The position numbers and the translations under genes were made by a program. A stretch of 33,983 bases of DNA. Source: Candidatus Spechtbacteria bacterium RIFCSPLOWO2_12_FULL_38_22 (GTDB lineage: Bacteria; Patescibacteriota; Minisyncoccia; Spechtbacterales; 2-12-FULL-38-22). The stretch covers positions 1-33,983 of the forward strand of contig MHOK01000021.1 in assembly GCA_001820055.1 (NCBI GenBank), given 5' to 3'. Below the pieces are notes generated by a model, which had not been told where the DNA came from, did no database searches, and was given only the letters and a program-made list of their open reading frames with translations. Shown here piece by piece: positions 1 to 8,700 of the stretch (position 1 is its first letter; each line of letters begins with the position of its first letter).

Positions 1-154
1 AATGAGATACTCCTGACAATCTTTTTAACTCATAATGTGCGCCAACGCCTACTAAAACCAGGCTGGTTACCGCAGCCGTGCTTTTCATAGGAACTGTTAT
101 TACACGAATTCCGTTTTTTAATGTTGTTTTTTTATAATCCAGCTCTGGAAGCAT
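1..154 (-). CDS. M16-family (insulinase-like) peptidase, N-terminal fragment
   Basis: The reverse strand opens at ATG 154 and stays open to the window edge, encoding about 51 residues. The fragment begins MLPELDYKKTTLKNGIRVI and reaches VGVGAHYELKRLSGVSH. This matches the N-terminus of COG0612/M16 zinc peptidases, where 'LxNGxRV' is followed by 'G(A/S)xxE' just before the HxxEH metal site. The metal-binding motif itself would lie beyond the window, so activity cannot be judged. The gene follows the RNase J-like gene and its terminator, so it is probably transcribed separately. This start is used because the family's conserved N-terminus begins right after it. Confidence 0.75.
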   Translation of the reverse strand, partial: MLPELDYKKTTLKNGIRVITVPMKSTAAVTSLVLVGVGAHYELKRLSGVSH

Positions 155-210
155 AGATTTATTATATCAATGGTTGAATAATTATAAAACGAACTTCCAA
201 ATAAATCAAA

Positions 211-280
211 TAGCCCCCACGCTGCCTGTCTGCCGCCTGCCTGTCGGCAGACAGGGTAGGCAGGGATGCATGGGGGCCTA
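211..280 (-). terminator. Intrinsic terminator built on a G+C-rich palindromic repeat
   Basis: Just past the RNase J-like stop, GCCCCCACGC (213-222) pairs with GCATGGGGGC (268-277). The inside is a nested CTGCCTGTCTGCCG / CGGCAGACAGG palindrome. Read leftward, the stem leads into a T/A-rich stretch. The inner CCTGCC-type palindrome resembles the one at 2031-2082, so this looks like a dispersed repeat recruited as a terminator. Confidence 0.65.
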
Positions 281-290
281 ATTATTTTAA

Positions 291-1817
291 TTAAGGAACA
301 AGTATCACTTCTTCCAGATCTTCTGGTAGAATAACTGGAATTTCTCCCGCTATTTCCCCCAGCATTGCTCTTTGCTCCAAAGGAGCGTGAATGGGCATCA
401 ACACGGCGGGTTTGAGCATACGGATAATCTGCTCCAGGTCATCGCGCGGAGCGTGACCTGAAACATGAAGTTCCTTGAAAGTTATATTTGGACCAACGGA
501 TTTACGAACCCAAGGGAGTTCGTTTCCATCATGGCCCAATGGATAATAAATAGTACAACCTGTACCTCTCAATTGCTCCAAAACGGTTGCGACTTGTGGC
601 TCGTTTCCTGGAATAGTACGAGCTGCAAATACAACTATGTCATTTGGAGTTAGGTGAATGTCTTTCATGTCTTGATTATACTCAGGGTTCAAAAGCCTTG
701 TGAGAGCCGCAAGTGGCTCTGCCTGACTCCCTGTCAAAAAGATAATTGCGTTAGGAGAAACCTCAAATTCTCCATATGAATAGCGCATCCAGCTTCCTGG
801 AACAAATTCCTTATAACCACGACGTGTGGCATCCTCATCATCCTCATAAGACTCATAATTAAGCGGTCGCAACCCATGTCCCCACTTCATGTTGTCTTGC
901 ATGCTTCCACCGTGTATGACCACTGGCCGATCAACACCTTTGCGTCCAAGTGTCATCAAGACCTCCAACAATTTGGGCTGGGATGAAAACATGGTGGCAA
1001 AAACCCTTCTGTCAGGATTTTCATCAATAATTCCAAGCAAACTGTCAATTGCAATATCCTCTGCCTTGCCTGGACCCTTTTTGTCAGCTCCAGTAGCATC
1101 CAGCATTAGAAGGTCTGGGCTCTTCAATCTTTCGTCCGAAAGCGTTCTAACAAAATCAAAAGTTTCCCGTTGATTCGCCCCATGAAGACGAACATCACCA
1201 GAATAAATAATTTTTTTACCTGCTACTTCAATAATGACTCCAAGCGAATCGGCAACGCTGTGATTCACTTTGAAAAAGCTGAATACAACACTATTTTCTC
1301 TATCGGCATCCGGATGGCCAAAAACTTCTTCGGTTTTATCATCAACAATCAAAATGTGATCATCGTAAATCTCAAGCCGGTGATGTGAAGCAATTGTATA
1401 ACGACTATCCAAAAGCGGATTGGGCTTTTTAGCAAGTGCGCGATGTTCTCGCGACTGCTGCATATTTGCTGCGTATTGCGGCATAAGGAAATACGGTAAT
1501 TCCTTTCCACTCTCTACAAGAAACTCGGCTAATTTATTAGTTCCGCCATCGTGATCGCGATGAGCGTGGCTAATAACTACCGCATCAATAACTACATCGT
1601 TTGGAATAGCACTAAAATTCGGAACATGGTTCCAATCAAGGCCCAAGGTCGTATCTTCATCCCAACCAGGGATGCTCTGCCCACAGTCAAGCAAATACCC
1701 AAATTTAGTTGCATCTGCATATTCAACCGTAAGTAAATAGCAATTCTTATTTCCTATACCAGAAAGGCCTCCGCCAATACTGGTAACAGAAACTTTCTTA
1801 ACTTGAATATCATTCAA
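291..1817 (-). CDS. rnj: RNase J-like metallo-beta-lactamase/beta-CASP nuclease
   Basis: A 508-residue metallo-beta-lactamase-fold protein. The zinc motif HAHRDH (84-89) has the HxHxDH form. It is followed by IIYSGDVRLHG, a typical distal metal-ligand segment. A beta-CASP-like region (FATMFSSQPKLLEVL, FLTGSQAEP, FAARTIPGNE) and a late HVSGHAPRDDLEQII...PIHAPLEQR segment match the order in RNase J, an RNA-processing exo/endonuclease. The family HTHEDH motif is HAHRDH here and the C-terminal dimerisation domain seems short, so the exact substrate is unsure. The start is TTG 1817, seven bases after the purine-rich GGAAGGTGAG; no ATG fits the N-terminal MBL strand. It has its own promoter and leader dyad and is monocistronic. 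Confidence 0.75.
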   Translation of the reverse strand: MNDIQVKKVSVTSIGGGLSGIGNKNCYLLTVEYADATKFGYLLDCGQSIPGWDEDTTLGLDWNHVPNFSAIPNDVVIDAVVISHAHRDHDGGTNKLAEFLVESGKELPYFLMPQYAANMQQSREHRALAKKPNPLLDSRYTIASHHRLEIYDDHILIVDDKTEEVFGHPDADRENSVVFSFFKVNHSVADSLGVIIEVAGKKIIYSGDVRLHGANQRETFDFVRTLSDERLKSPDLLMLDATGADKKGPGKAEDIAIDSLLGIIDENPDRRVFATMFSSQPKLLEVLMTLGRKGVDRPVVIHGGSMQDNMKWGHGLRPLNYESYEDDEDATRRGYKEFVPGSWMRYSYGEFEVSPNAIIFLTGSQAEPLAALTRLLNPEYNQDMKDIHLTPNDIVVFAARTIPGNEPQVATVLEQLRGTGCTIYYPLGHDGNELPWVRKSVGPNITFKELHVSGHAPRDDLEQIIRMLKPAVLMPIHAPLEQRAMLGEIAGEIPVILPEDLEEVILVP

Positions 1818-1848
1818 CTTAACTCACCTTCCTTTCCGTTGTTGTGCT

Positions 1849-1913
1849 GCTATACAGCTATAAATTTGCCTACAAAAAAACACCAAACTAAAGTAAACTT
1901 ATAGCTGTATAGC
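1849..1913 (-). promoter_or_regulatory. 15-bp perfect inverted repeat in the leader of the RNase J-like gene
   Basis: GCTATACAGCTATAA (1849-1863) and its exact complement TTATAGCTGTATAGC (1899-1913) are separated by 35 bases. They lie between the promoter and the TTG start, so they would form a hairpin in the transcript or a split operator in DNA. There is no U-run after the hairpin, so it is not an intrinsic terminator. RNase J and RNase E genes are often controlled through their own leaders; autoregulation here is inference. Confidence 0.6.
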
Positions 1914-1943
1914 CATATTTTTAAAGAACTCTTTCTTAGCCAA

Positions 1944-1972
1944 ACTATAGCACAATATTAAAAGAATTGCAA
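1944..1972 (-). promoter_or_regulatory. Sigma-70-type promoter of the RNase J-like gene
   Basis: On the reverse strand, TTGCAA (1972-1967) and TATAGT (1949-1944) are 17 bases apart. Transcription would start near 1937, upstream of the leader dyad. Confidence 0.7.
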
Positions 1973-1996
1973 GAGTTTACTATAAATTCGTAACAC

Positions 1997-2132
1997 AAAA
2001 TAAAAAACAGTGCGATTTATTTCGTCGTAAGCCTGCCTGCGGCCTGCCTACGCACAACGTGCAGGTAGGTAGGCAGGCGGGAATGAGCGTAGCGAATGGC
2101 AGCGTGAAATAAATTGCACTGTTTTTTATTTT
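1997..2132 (-). terminator. Large bidirectional terminator with embedded palindromic repeat, end of the glyQS operon
   Basis: Two 27-base arms (1997-2023 and 2106-2132) are complementary with one mismatch and end in CTGTTTTTTATTTT on either strand. Between them sits a G+C-rich palindrome of CCTGCC units (about 2031-2082). The hairpin follows the glyQS stop at 2156 and insulates the RNase J-like promoter. The nested arrangement suggests a repeat element inserted into the loop of an older terminator. Confidence 0.75.
2031..2082. repeat. Dispersed G+C-rich palindrome (CCTGCC type)
   Basis: GCCTGCCT...CCTACGCAC folds on GTGCAGGTAGGTAGGC. The same CCTGCC/GGCAGG vocabulary occurs at 222-262. Its composition stands out from the A+T-rich surroundings, as expected of an intergenic palindromic repeat family. 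Confidence 0.6.
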
Positions 2133-2155
2133 TTATTTTATAAGTTTATATATGG

Positions 2156-3532
2156 CTAAGATACTAACTTCTTAAACTCCTTTCCGTCAAAATACATACC
2201 CAATGTATCCAGCAAGTCGTCTATTTTTACTCTTATTTGTTTCATAGAATCCCTGTCGCGCAATGTGACACTTTTGTCTTTTAGCGTATCGTGGTCTATG
2301 GTTATGCAAAGCGGAGTCCCGATTTCATCATGCCTTCTATATCTTCGCCCAATAGCTCCCGATTCATCGTACTGGGCAACGTAGCAAGGTAGAATGCTTT
2401 CAAAAATTTCGCGCGCATGCTTAACTAACTTTTTGTCGTTTTGAAGTAAGGGAAATACCGCTACTTTGATAGGCGCCATCCACCTAGGAAATTTTATAAC
2501 TATTCTCTGTTCGTCTTCTGCGTAAACATCCAGCAATACACAAAGCAATGTTCTTTCCAATCCAAAAGAGGGTTCAATAACATGCGGTACAATTTTTTCG
2601 TTTGTATTTGGGTCTGTATAGTTTAAATCCTCTCCGCTATGCTCCATATGATTGCGCAAATCAAAATCTGTACGGTAAGCTAGTCCGTATAATTCTTTTG
2701 TTCCAAATGGAAAATTATATTGAATATCAACCGTTCTTTTAGAGTAGTGAGCAAGTTTGCTACTTGGAGTTTCATAATTTTCCAAATTTTTTTTGTTTAT
2801 TCCACAGTGTTCCAGCCATTTGTGCATTTGCCCCAGCCAATATTTGAAATGTTTTTCCCATTCTTTTTCTTGAACAAAGTACTCAAACTCCATCAAGTCA
2901 AACTCCCGGGTTCTATAGATATAATTTCCTGGAGTAATTTCATTGCGAAACGCTTTACCGCAAGCGGCAATGCCAAATGGAAGGCGAGCTCTCATCGTAG
3001 TAAAAACGTTTTTAAAATTAACAAACATGGCTTGAGCAATTTCTGGCCTCAAATAAACTGTGCTGTCATCGTTCTCTATCGGGCCCAAGTTTGTTTTAAA
3101 CATCAAATTGAATTGTTTAGGTTGAGCTAGTTCATTGCCTTTTGGACTTTTTAAGTTAGTATCCTGCGCTTTTTCCACCATGTCCTGCTCGCTCATTTCA
3201 GACACATTTATACCCTCTTTTTCTAGCAGATGGTCTAGTCGATAACGTTCGTTCGTTTTTTTATCTTCAACAAGCGGATCTGAAAACTCCTTCAAATGTC
3301 CGGAGCTTTCCCATACTTTCGTATTCATAATTACCGCAGGGTCAATTCCAAAAACATCTTCGCGGCTTTCCACAAACCATTTCCACCATTCCTGCCGTAT
3401 ATTATTTTTTAAAGCAACTCCAAGCGGTCCAAAGTCCCAAGAGTTAGCAAGACCGCCATAAATATCCGAACCCGGATATATAAAACCGCGCCGTTTTGCC
3501 AATGATTCAATTTTTTGCATTAAGTTATCCAT
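2156..3532 (-). CDS. glyQS: Glycyl-tRNA synthetase, homodimeric (alpha2) class II type
   Basis: Charges tRNA-Gly with glycine in the cytoplasm. The protein has 458 residues from ATG 3532; a TTG one codon upstream is also possible. The N-terminus KRRGFIYPGSDIYGG and WDFGPLG are signatures of the single-chain GlyRS. Motif 2 is FRNEITP (195-201) with YRTREFDLMEFE after it. Motif 3 is SFGLERTLL (322-330). The anticodon-binding domain follows from about 355. Length is normal for the family. It is the last gene of argS-ileS-recO-surface protein-glyQS, starting 11 bases after the previous stop, with no clear Shine-Dalgarno sequence. A strong terminator follows. Confidence 0.95.
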   Translation of the reverse strand: MDNLMQKIESLAKRRGFIYPGSDIYGGLANSWDFGPLGVALKNNIRQEWWKWFVESREDVFGIDPAVIMNTKVWESSGHLKEFSDPLVEDKKTNERYRLDHLLEKEGINVSEMSEQDMVEKAQDTNLKSPKGNELAQPKQFNLMFKTNLGPIENDDSTVYLRPEIAQAMFVNFKNVFTTMRARLPFGIAACGKAFRNEITPGNYIYRTREFDLMEFEYFVQEKEWEKHFKYWLGQMHKWLEHCGINKKNLENYETPSSKLAHYSKRTVDIQYNFPFGTKELYGLAYRTDFDLRNHMEHSGEDLNYTDPNTNEKIVPHVIEPSFGLERTLLCVLLDVYAEDEQRIVIKFPRWMAPIKVAVFPLLQNDKKLVKHAREIFESILPCYVAQYDESGAIGRRYRRHDEIGTPLCITIDHDTLKDKSVTLRDRDSMKQIRVKIDDLLDTLGMYFDGKEFKKLVS

Positions 3533-3543
3533 CAACTATATAT

Positions 3544-5142
3544 TTAGCGGTTAACTTGTCCTATGTCCTGCTCTAAAAACGCGCCTGTAAACTCATCGAT
3601 GCCGGTAAGTTTTGTTTGTTCTAAAATGTCACTGCCGTCACTACCAGATAAGCCGATTTTAAACTCTGCTTCGCGAGGCGAAAATATGCTACCCATTCCC
3701 ACATCAACACTGCCAACATTCCAAATTACAGTGTTGCTGGAAGATATAAATTGTATATTTTCATTAGATGGAGCTACATCTCCGATCCATTTTACATATG
3801 CGGGAAGCACGGCTTCCACCTGAACAGATTTTGCTTTATTTAACGTATTGCTTAAACCCCAATGAACAACATACTCCCCTTGGCCAACGCTGACTACATC
3901 CTGATCCAATTTTAAATCGGTAGTAATGCTAATGGTCAGTTTGTTGTCTGCCTGCAAAATAGTGCCGCCAAGCGACAAATCGTCCTCTTGAGATTTTATT
4001 TTTGTCTCTATGGTAACAACTTTTTCTGTATCATTAACGTTAGCTGGAACTAAGTTGTCCTTCACATTAAATGAGGCCAAAAACTCTCCTCCTTCATCTA
4101 TGTCCACAAACCGTAAATTTGAGATTGTATTTTTGTCCCACTGTATTATCCCAGTATTTCTATCTATGGTAGCTCCTGAGGCGGTTATGCTTGATGTGTC
4201 TATTAAATCCCTGGATATCATCGCGCTCACGACAACATCCTCAAGGGCTTGTTCGGACTTATTTGTGTAGGAAACTCTTATTACAATCTTGTCCCCCGCC
4301 TGTATCATATTATCTGGCGGACCTTCAACTTGCTGACTTAAAAATATCGGGGATTTTGAAACTTCAACAATCTTCTCTACGCTGTTTAGCGGCAAAAAGG
4401 TTACGCCCTCCAATTTGCCTAGTTGTATATTAAAACTATACGAGGATTCACTCCCTTGGGGAATTCCCAAAAACTCCCTTTTTATATTGTCTCCTTCCCG
4501 CAAATTACCGAGTTTCCACACAGTTTCATAATCAAAATCTTGATTTGTATCTTGCAATTTAAAATTCTCTGGAAAATTTAACTTCAGATATATGGGGGAT
4601 GTGTCGATATCTGAATTTGGAACGATATGGATTGTACCCCTTACTTCCTGCTGAGAATATATTGAATTTGGCAAATCAAAAATCATAGAAACATCTAGTT
4701 TCCCTATAATAACTTCCGCCGTCGCCACGCTTACAAATCTAGCAGAAACGCCTTCTGGGGAATAGTCTGCTCTAATGCGTATATTTTCTTTAGATTTATC
4801 TGATGAAGCGACTAAACTAAACTCCACACGATACTCTTCTCCAGCTCCTATCCTTGCTATGCTGCTTTCCGGGCCGCCGTCCTTGTTGTCAAGTGAGAAA
4901 GCGGAAGGTATTTCTATAAACAAATTAACATCCAATAAAGCTTTGCCAGAATTATTCTTAATGACCGCAAAAAATGTTTCTAGTTGTCCATTTTCAACTT
5001 GCGTTGGACCATCTATGCTTACTTTCACTTCTTTTGTAGAAAAATCTCCTCTGCCAAACCAAACAAAAATCGCCAACGATATAAGGGCTAATATGGAAAG
5101 CGGCATCAAATGCCATGCTTTTAATTTTTTTCTAATCTTCAT
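3544..5142 (-). CDS. Membrane-anchored extracellular protein with tandem Ig-like (DUF11/COG1361-type) domains
   Basis: A 532-residue protein with one N-terminal membrane segment (about residues 14-29) after a Lys/Arg-rich start, so the rest is probably outside. The body is beta-rich and repeats a pattern of 'VSIDGPTQVENGQ...VIKNNSGKALLDVNLFIEIP' and 'ISYTN(K)SEQALEDVVVSAMI', typical of DUF11/CARDB-like adhesion or structural modules (COG1361). At least three to four such units are visible. No catalytic motif or sorting signal is evident. It lies between recO and glyQS, seven bases from recO, so it is co-transcribed with synthetases without an obvious functional link. Function unknown; a cell-surface stalk or scaffold is the best guess. 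Confidence 0.6.
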   Translation of the reverse strand: MKIRKKLKAWHLMPLSILALISLAIFVWFGRGDFSTKEVKVSIDGPTQVENGQLETFFAVIKNNSGKALLDVNLFIEIPSAFSLDNKDGGPESSIARIGAGEEYRVEFSLVASSDKSKENIRIRADYSPEGVSARFVSVATAEVIIGKLDVSMIFDLPNSIYSQQEVRGTIHIVPNSDIDTSPIYLKLNFPENFKLQDTNQDFDYETVWKLGNLREGDNIKREFLGIPQGSESSYSFNIQLGKLEGVTFLPLNSVEKIVEVSKSPIFLSQQVEGPPDNMIQAGDKIVIRVSYTNKSEQALEDVVVSAMISRDLIDTSSITASGATIDRNTGIIQWDKNTISNLRFVDIDEGGEFLASFNVKDNLVPANVNDTEKVVTIETKIKSQEDDLSLGGTILQADNKLTISITTDLKLDQDVVSVGQGEYVVHWGLSNTLNKAKSVQVEAVLPAYVKWIGDVAPSNENIQFISSSNTVIWNVGSVDVGMGSIFSPREAEFKIGLSGSDGSDILEQTKLTGIDEFTGAFLEQDIGQVNR

Positions 5143-5148
5143 AAAAAT

Positions 5149-5712
5149 TTAGTTAAAAAATTCTAAGGATGTATCAAATCTATTTTCAAAAACTTTTTTT
5201 AATTGATAATCAAGTTGCGCCTTGCTGTCTATGCTATCTAAATTTAATTCCACAATACTTAAACCAAGTATATTCAAGAGCTCTGCAATCCACCCTCTTT
5301 GTGCAGTCCAAAACTCAAAATTCAAACTTTTTTGACTCAATATCTTGTTTGTAGTACTTAGGGCAACATTTAATAACTTCCATATCTTTATATCTTTTTG
5401 GTTTTCAAAAACTAATGAATCCACAGTCCTGAAAAAAGATATTAGATGTCCCATTGCCCTAAAGTCCGAGTTTGTTTTGGAACATATTTTTTTCTCGCTT
5501 ACTCCTGAAATTATATATCCGCCGCGACCTAAAACTAAAGAGCACTGAATAATTCCCACCGCATGAAAAAAATTGCCCTGTTTAGTGGTAACTTTCTTTG
5601 AACTCTTAGCCTTCGCCACAAGTTTTCCGAAGTCTTTTGTATATAAAGAAACAATTTCATCTGCTTCTCCAACCTTGTTTGTATTTAAAACGACCGCATA
5701 CGTTGTGTACAT
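5149..5712 (-). CDS. recO: DNA repair protein RecO, short form
   Basis: RecO helps RecR load RecA on SSB-coated single strands in RecF-pathway repair. The N-terminus (MYTTYAVVLNTNKVGEADEIVSLYTKDFGKL) and 'KGS...' region fit the RecO OB-fold: an early 'vL..r.ygE.D.ivslyT...Gk' pattern followed by a basic stretch (KAKSSKKVTTKQG). At 187 residues it is shorter than the usual 230-260. The C-terminal part has no CxxC zinc pair, so the C-terminal domain is reduced. It starts nine bases after the ileS stop and lies inside the synthetase operon. Identification rests mainly on the N-terminal domain. Confidence 0.75.
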   Translation of the reverse strand: MYTTYAVVLNTNKVGEADEIVSLYTKDFGKLVAKAKSSKKVTTKQGNFFHAVGIIQCSLVLGRGGYIISGVSEKKICSKTNSDFRAMGHLISFFRTVDSLVFENQKDIKIWKLLNVALSTTNKILSQKSLNFEFWTAQRGWIAELLNILGLSIVELNLDSIDSKAQLDYQLKKVFENRFDTSLEFFN

Positions 5713-5721
5713 ATATACTAG

Positions 5722-8700
5722 CTATACTTTATCAATAGCCATAATTACCATGTCTCTATTATCCCACTTAAATTCCACTTTTGCATCATGCTTCTCGCCA
5801 TTAACCTTTTGCTCACTTATTTTTGTTGCGTTTGTGTCTTGTGCTATACGAGCTTCCCACTTAGCTAATTTCCCTTCAAAAGTTTGAGGTAAAGAATATT
5901 CTACCTTAATCTTATCGGCAGGGTGAAGCTTAAGCGATTTTCTCATTCCTTGAATATGGCGTATCATTTCACGAATGTTTCCCTCCAGTCTTAAGGCTTC
6001 GGACAACTCAATGTCCAGCATTACTTCATTATTTTGGCCATACGTTTTCCAGTTTTTATTTTTAGAATCTACATTCTTTAAATTTATAACCTCTTTGACA
6101 TTAAGCTCTTCCTTCAAAATTTCCATATATTTATTGTCTAAAACTTTCGGTACGGCTAAGGCTTGCAGGGGCTGACGCACGCGCATAGCGTTATCTGATC
6201 TTATGCTTAAACCTACTTGCGCCCAATCTTGCACTAATTTCATGTTGTTTAACACTTCCTGTTCTTTTTTTGTAATAGCCAAATACTTTGGATAATCCTC
6301 CCAATGAACACTAGTGTTCTCCTTTTTATTTACTTTTTGCCACACATATTCTGCCACAAAAGGAGTAAATGGCGCTATAAGTTTTGCTACCTCGCTTAAC
6401 ACAAAGGACAGAGTTTTTTCTGCTTCGCTCTTTTGTATTTTATTTTTTGGTTTTTGAAAACGCTCACGGCTTCTTCTAACATACCAGTTGGATAGGTCTT
6501 GCATAACAAATTCGTCAATAATACGAGCCGCTTCAACCACATTATAACTATCCATGTATTGAGAAACTTTCTTAGACAACTCTTTGAGCCGTGCGCTTAC
6601 CCATAGATCCAAACTGTTTTTTGTTTTTATGTCAGAAAACTTTTTCGGCGCGCGGACAGATGAAGAATATGTGTGTAAAAAAATGTATGAATTTAAAAAG
6701 GTCAAAATAAACCTATGCAAACGTTCTTTAACATCCCGCTCGGAAAATCTCTTAACAGCTCCGGGGTTATTAACTGTAAAAAAATACCAACGCACAGCAT
6801 CCATGCCATACACATCTGCAAGTTTCCATGGGTCTACGATATTTCCCTTGCTTTTGCTCATTTTTTGACCCTTTTCGTCTAAAACATGCCCTAGAGATAT
6901 AACATTTTTGTATGCAGGAGCTTTACCCAAAATAACGGAAATCGCATGCAGTGTATAAAACCATCCGCGCGTCTGATCTATAGCTTCGCAAATATACTCT
7001 GCCGGATAATTAGTGCCTTTATCTATGGCATTTTTATTCTCAAAAGGATAATGCAATGAGGCAAGGGGCATAGCACCGGAATCAAACCAAACATCTACCA
7101 AGTCTTTTACCCTTGACATCTGACCTTTTTTACACTTATTGCACTTAAATTTTATTTCGTCCACAAATGGCCGATGAAAATCTAATTCCCCACCCTTGTT
7201 GTACGGGAAAAAACCGTAGTTAAGTTCACGAAACTGGCCCGTTTTTATGTAGTTATTACTAAGGCGGCAGTTAATCGTCTCATCAACTGTTCGTCCTTGC
7301 ATACTCGTTTCAAGCATCCATATTGGATCTCCATGACTAACCAGCAATATCTTTTTACCTTTATATTTTTTTTCTAATTTATTCATAACAGCCATCATTC
7401 TTTCCCTTAAAGCCGCAAGGGTTTCTCCTTTGTGTGGATTTTCTGTAAATTTTTCTTTTTCTGTTTTAAATAACTTCTCGTATTCAGCGAATTTTTTGCC
7501 ATCTACATTACCGACCCCAATTTCTATCAACTCCTTATCAAATATAATATCTTCTATCCCCAACTGTGTAGCGACGATCTCTGCTGTTTGTCTTGTGCGT
7601 ATTAGGGGTGAAGAAACAATCACATCAATACCTCCTTTCTTTTTTAATTCTAAAGCAGACTTCTTAACCTCCTTTATACCCTTTTGGGTTAAACCGTACT
7701 TTGGGTTATCAGTTTTAATACTGCTAATAGACATCCCCAGTTTGTTATGACCCGCATAGCCATGACGCATCACAAAATATTTATTTTTACCTCGCGTTAA
7801 TTGCGATAAATCACTTCTTGAGCCCACGACTTCCATGTGTTTACAACTATTACATTTCCAAATGGGAAGCGGTGTCCCCCAGTATCTAGAACGAGAAAAC
7901 GCCCAATCTTTAACCTCTCGCAACCATTCTCCAAACCTACCTTCCTTCAAATAGTCGGGTACCCAATTTATTTTCTTATTCGCATTTATAAGTTCTTCGC
8001 GTAACTTGCTTATTCCTACAAACCAAGAATTCATAGCATAGTAAAGAAGCGGAGTCTTGCATCGCCAACAAAATGGATAACTATGCTTATACGGCAATAC
8101 TTTGTATAACTGATTTTTTGCTTTTAAGCGGTCTATTATTGCCGGCTCCGCGTCTTTCACAAACCGGCCCGCAAATTCTTTCACGCGCTCATTAAAGCGT
8201 CCATTTTCATCCACTGTGTGATATTTAGGCAGTCCAAGCTTAACTCCCAAGTTATAATCGTCCTCTCCATACATAACCGCCGTATGCACTATCCCTGTTC
8301 CTTCTTCTGTAGTTACAAAATCCGCCTCCACCACATAATGTTTCCTGTCTTTTATATCAGAAAATGAATCAAATAGAGGCTCGTATTCTATACCAACCAA
8401 ACTAGAACCCTCAAGTTCTTTTATAACTTTGTACCCACCCTCCAACACCTTAAGTAACGGCGTTGCTAAAATATAATACTCGGAATTCTGCTGAACAAGC
8501 GAATATTTAATATCCTTACCGATAGCTAAAGCAACATTCCCGGGAAGCGTCCATGGCGTTGTTGTCCAAGCCAAAAGAAAGGTTGTAGTTGGTAGTGAGT
8601 GGTGAGTAGGGTTTTTAACACGAAATTTTATAAATACGGAATTTTCAGTTACATCTTCGTATCCCTGCGCTACTTCGTGGGAAGAAAGTCCTGTCCCACA

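Noticed and set aside
6584-6868. Protein on the forward strand opposite ileS
   Set aside because: It is antisense to a well-conserved synthetase and shows only mirrored composition.
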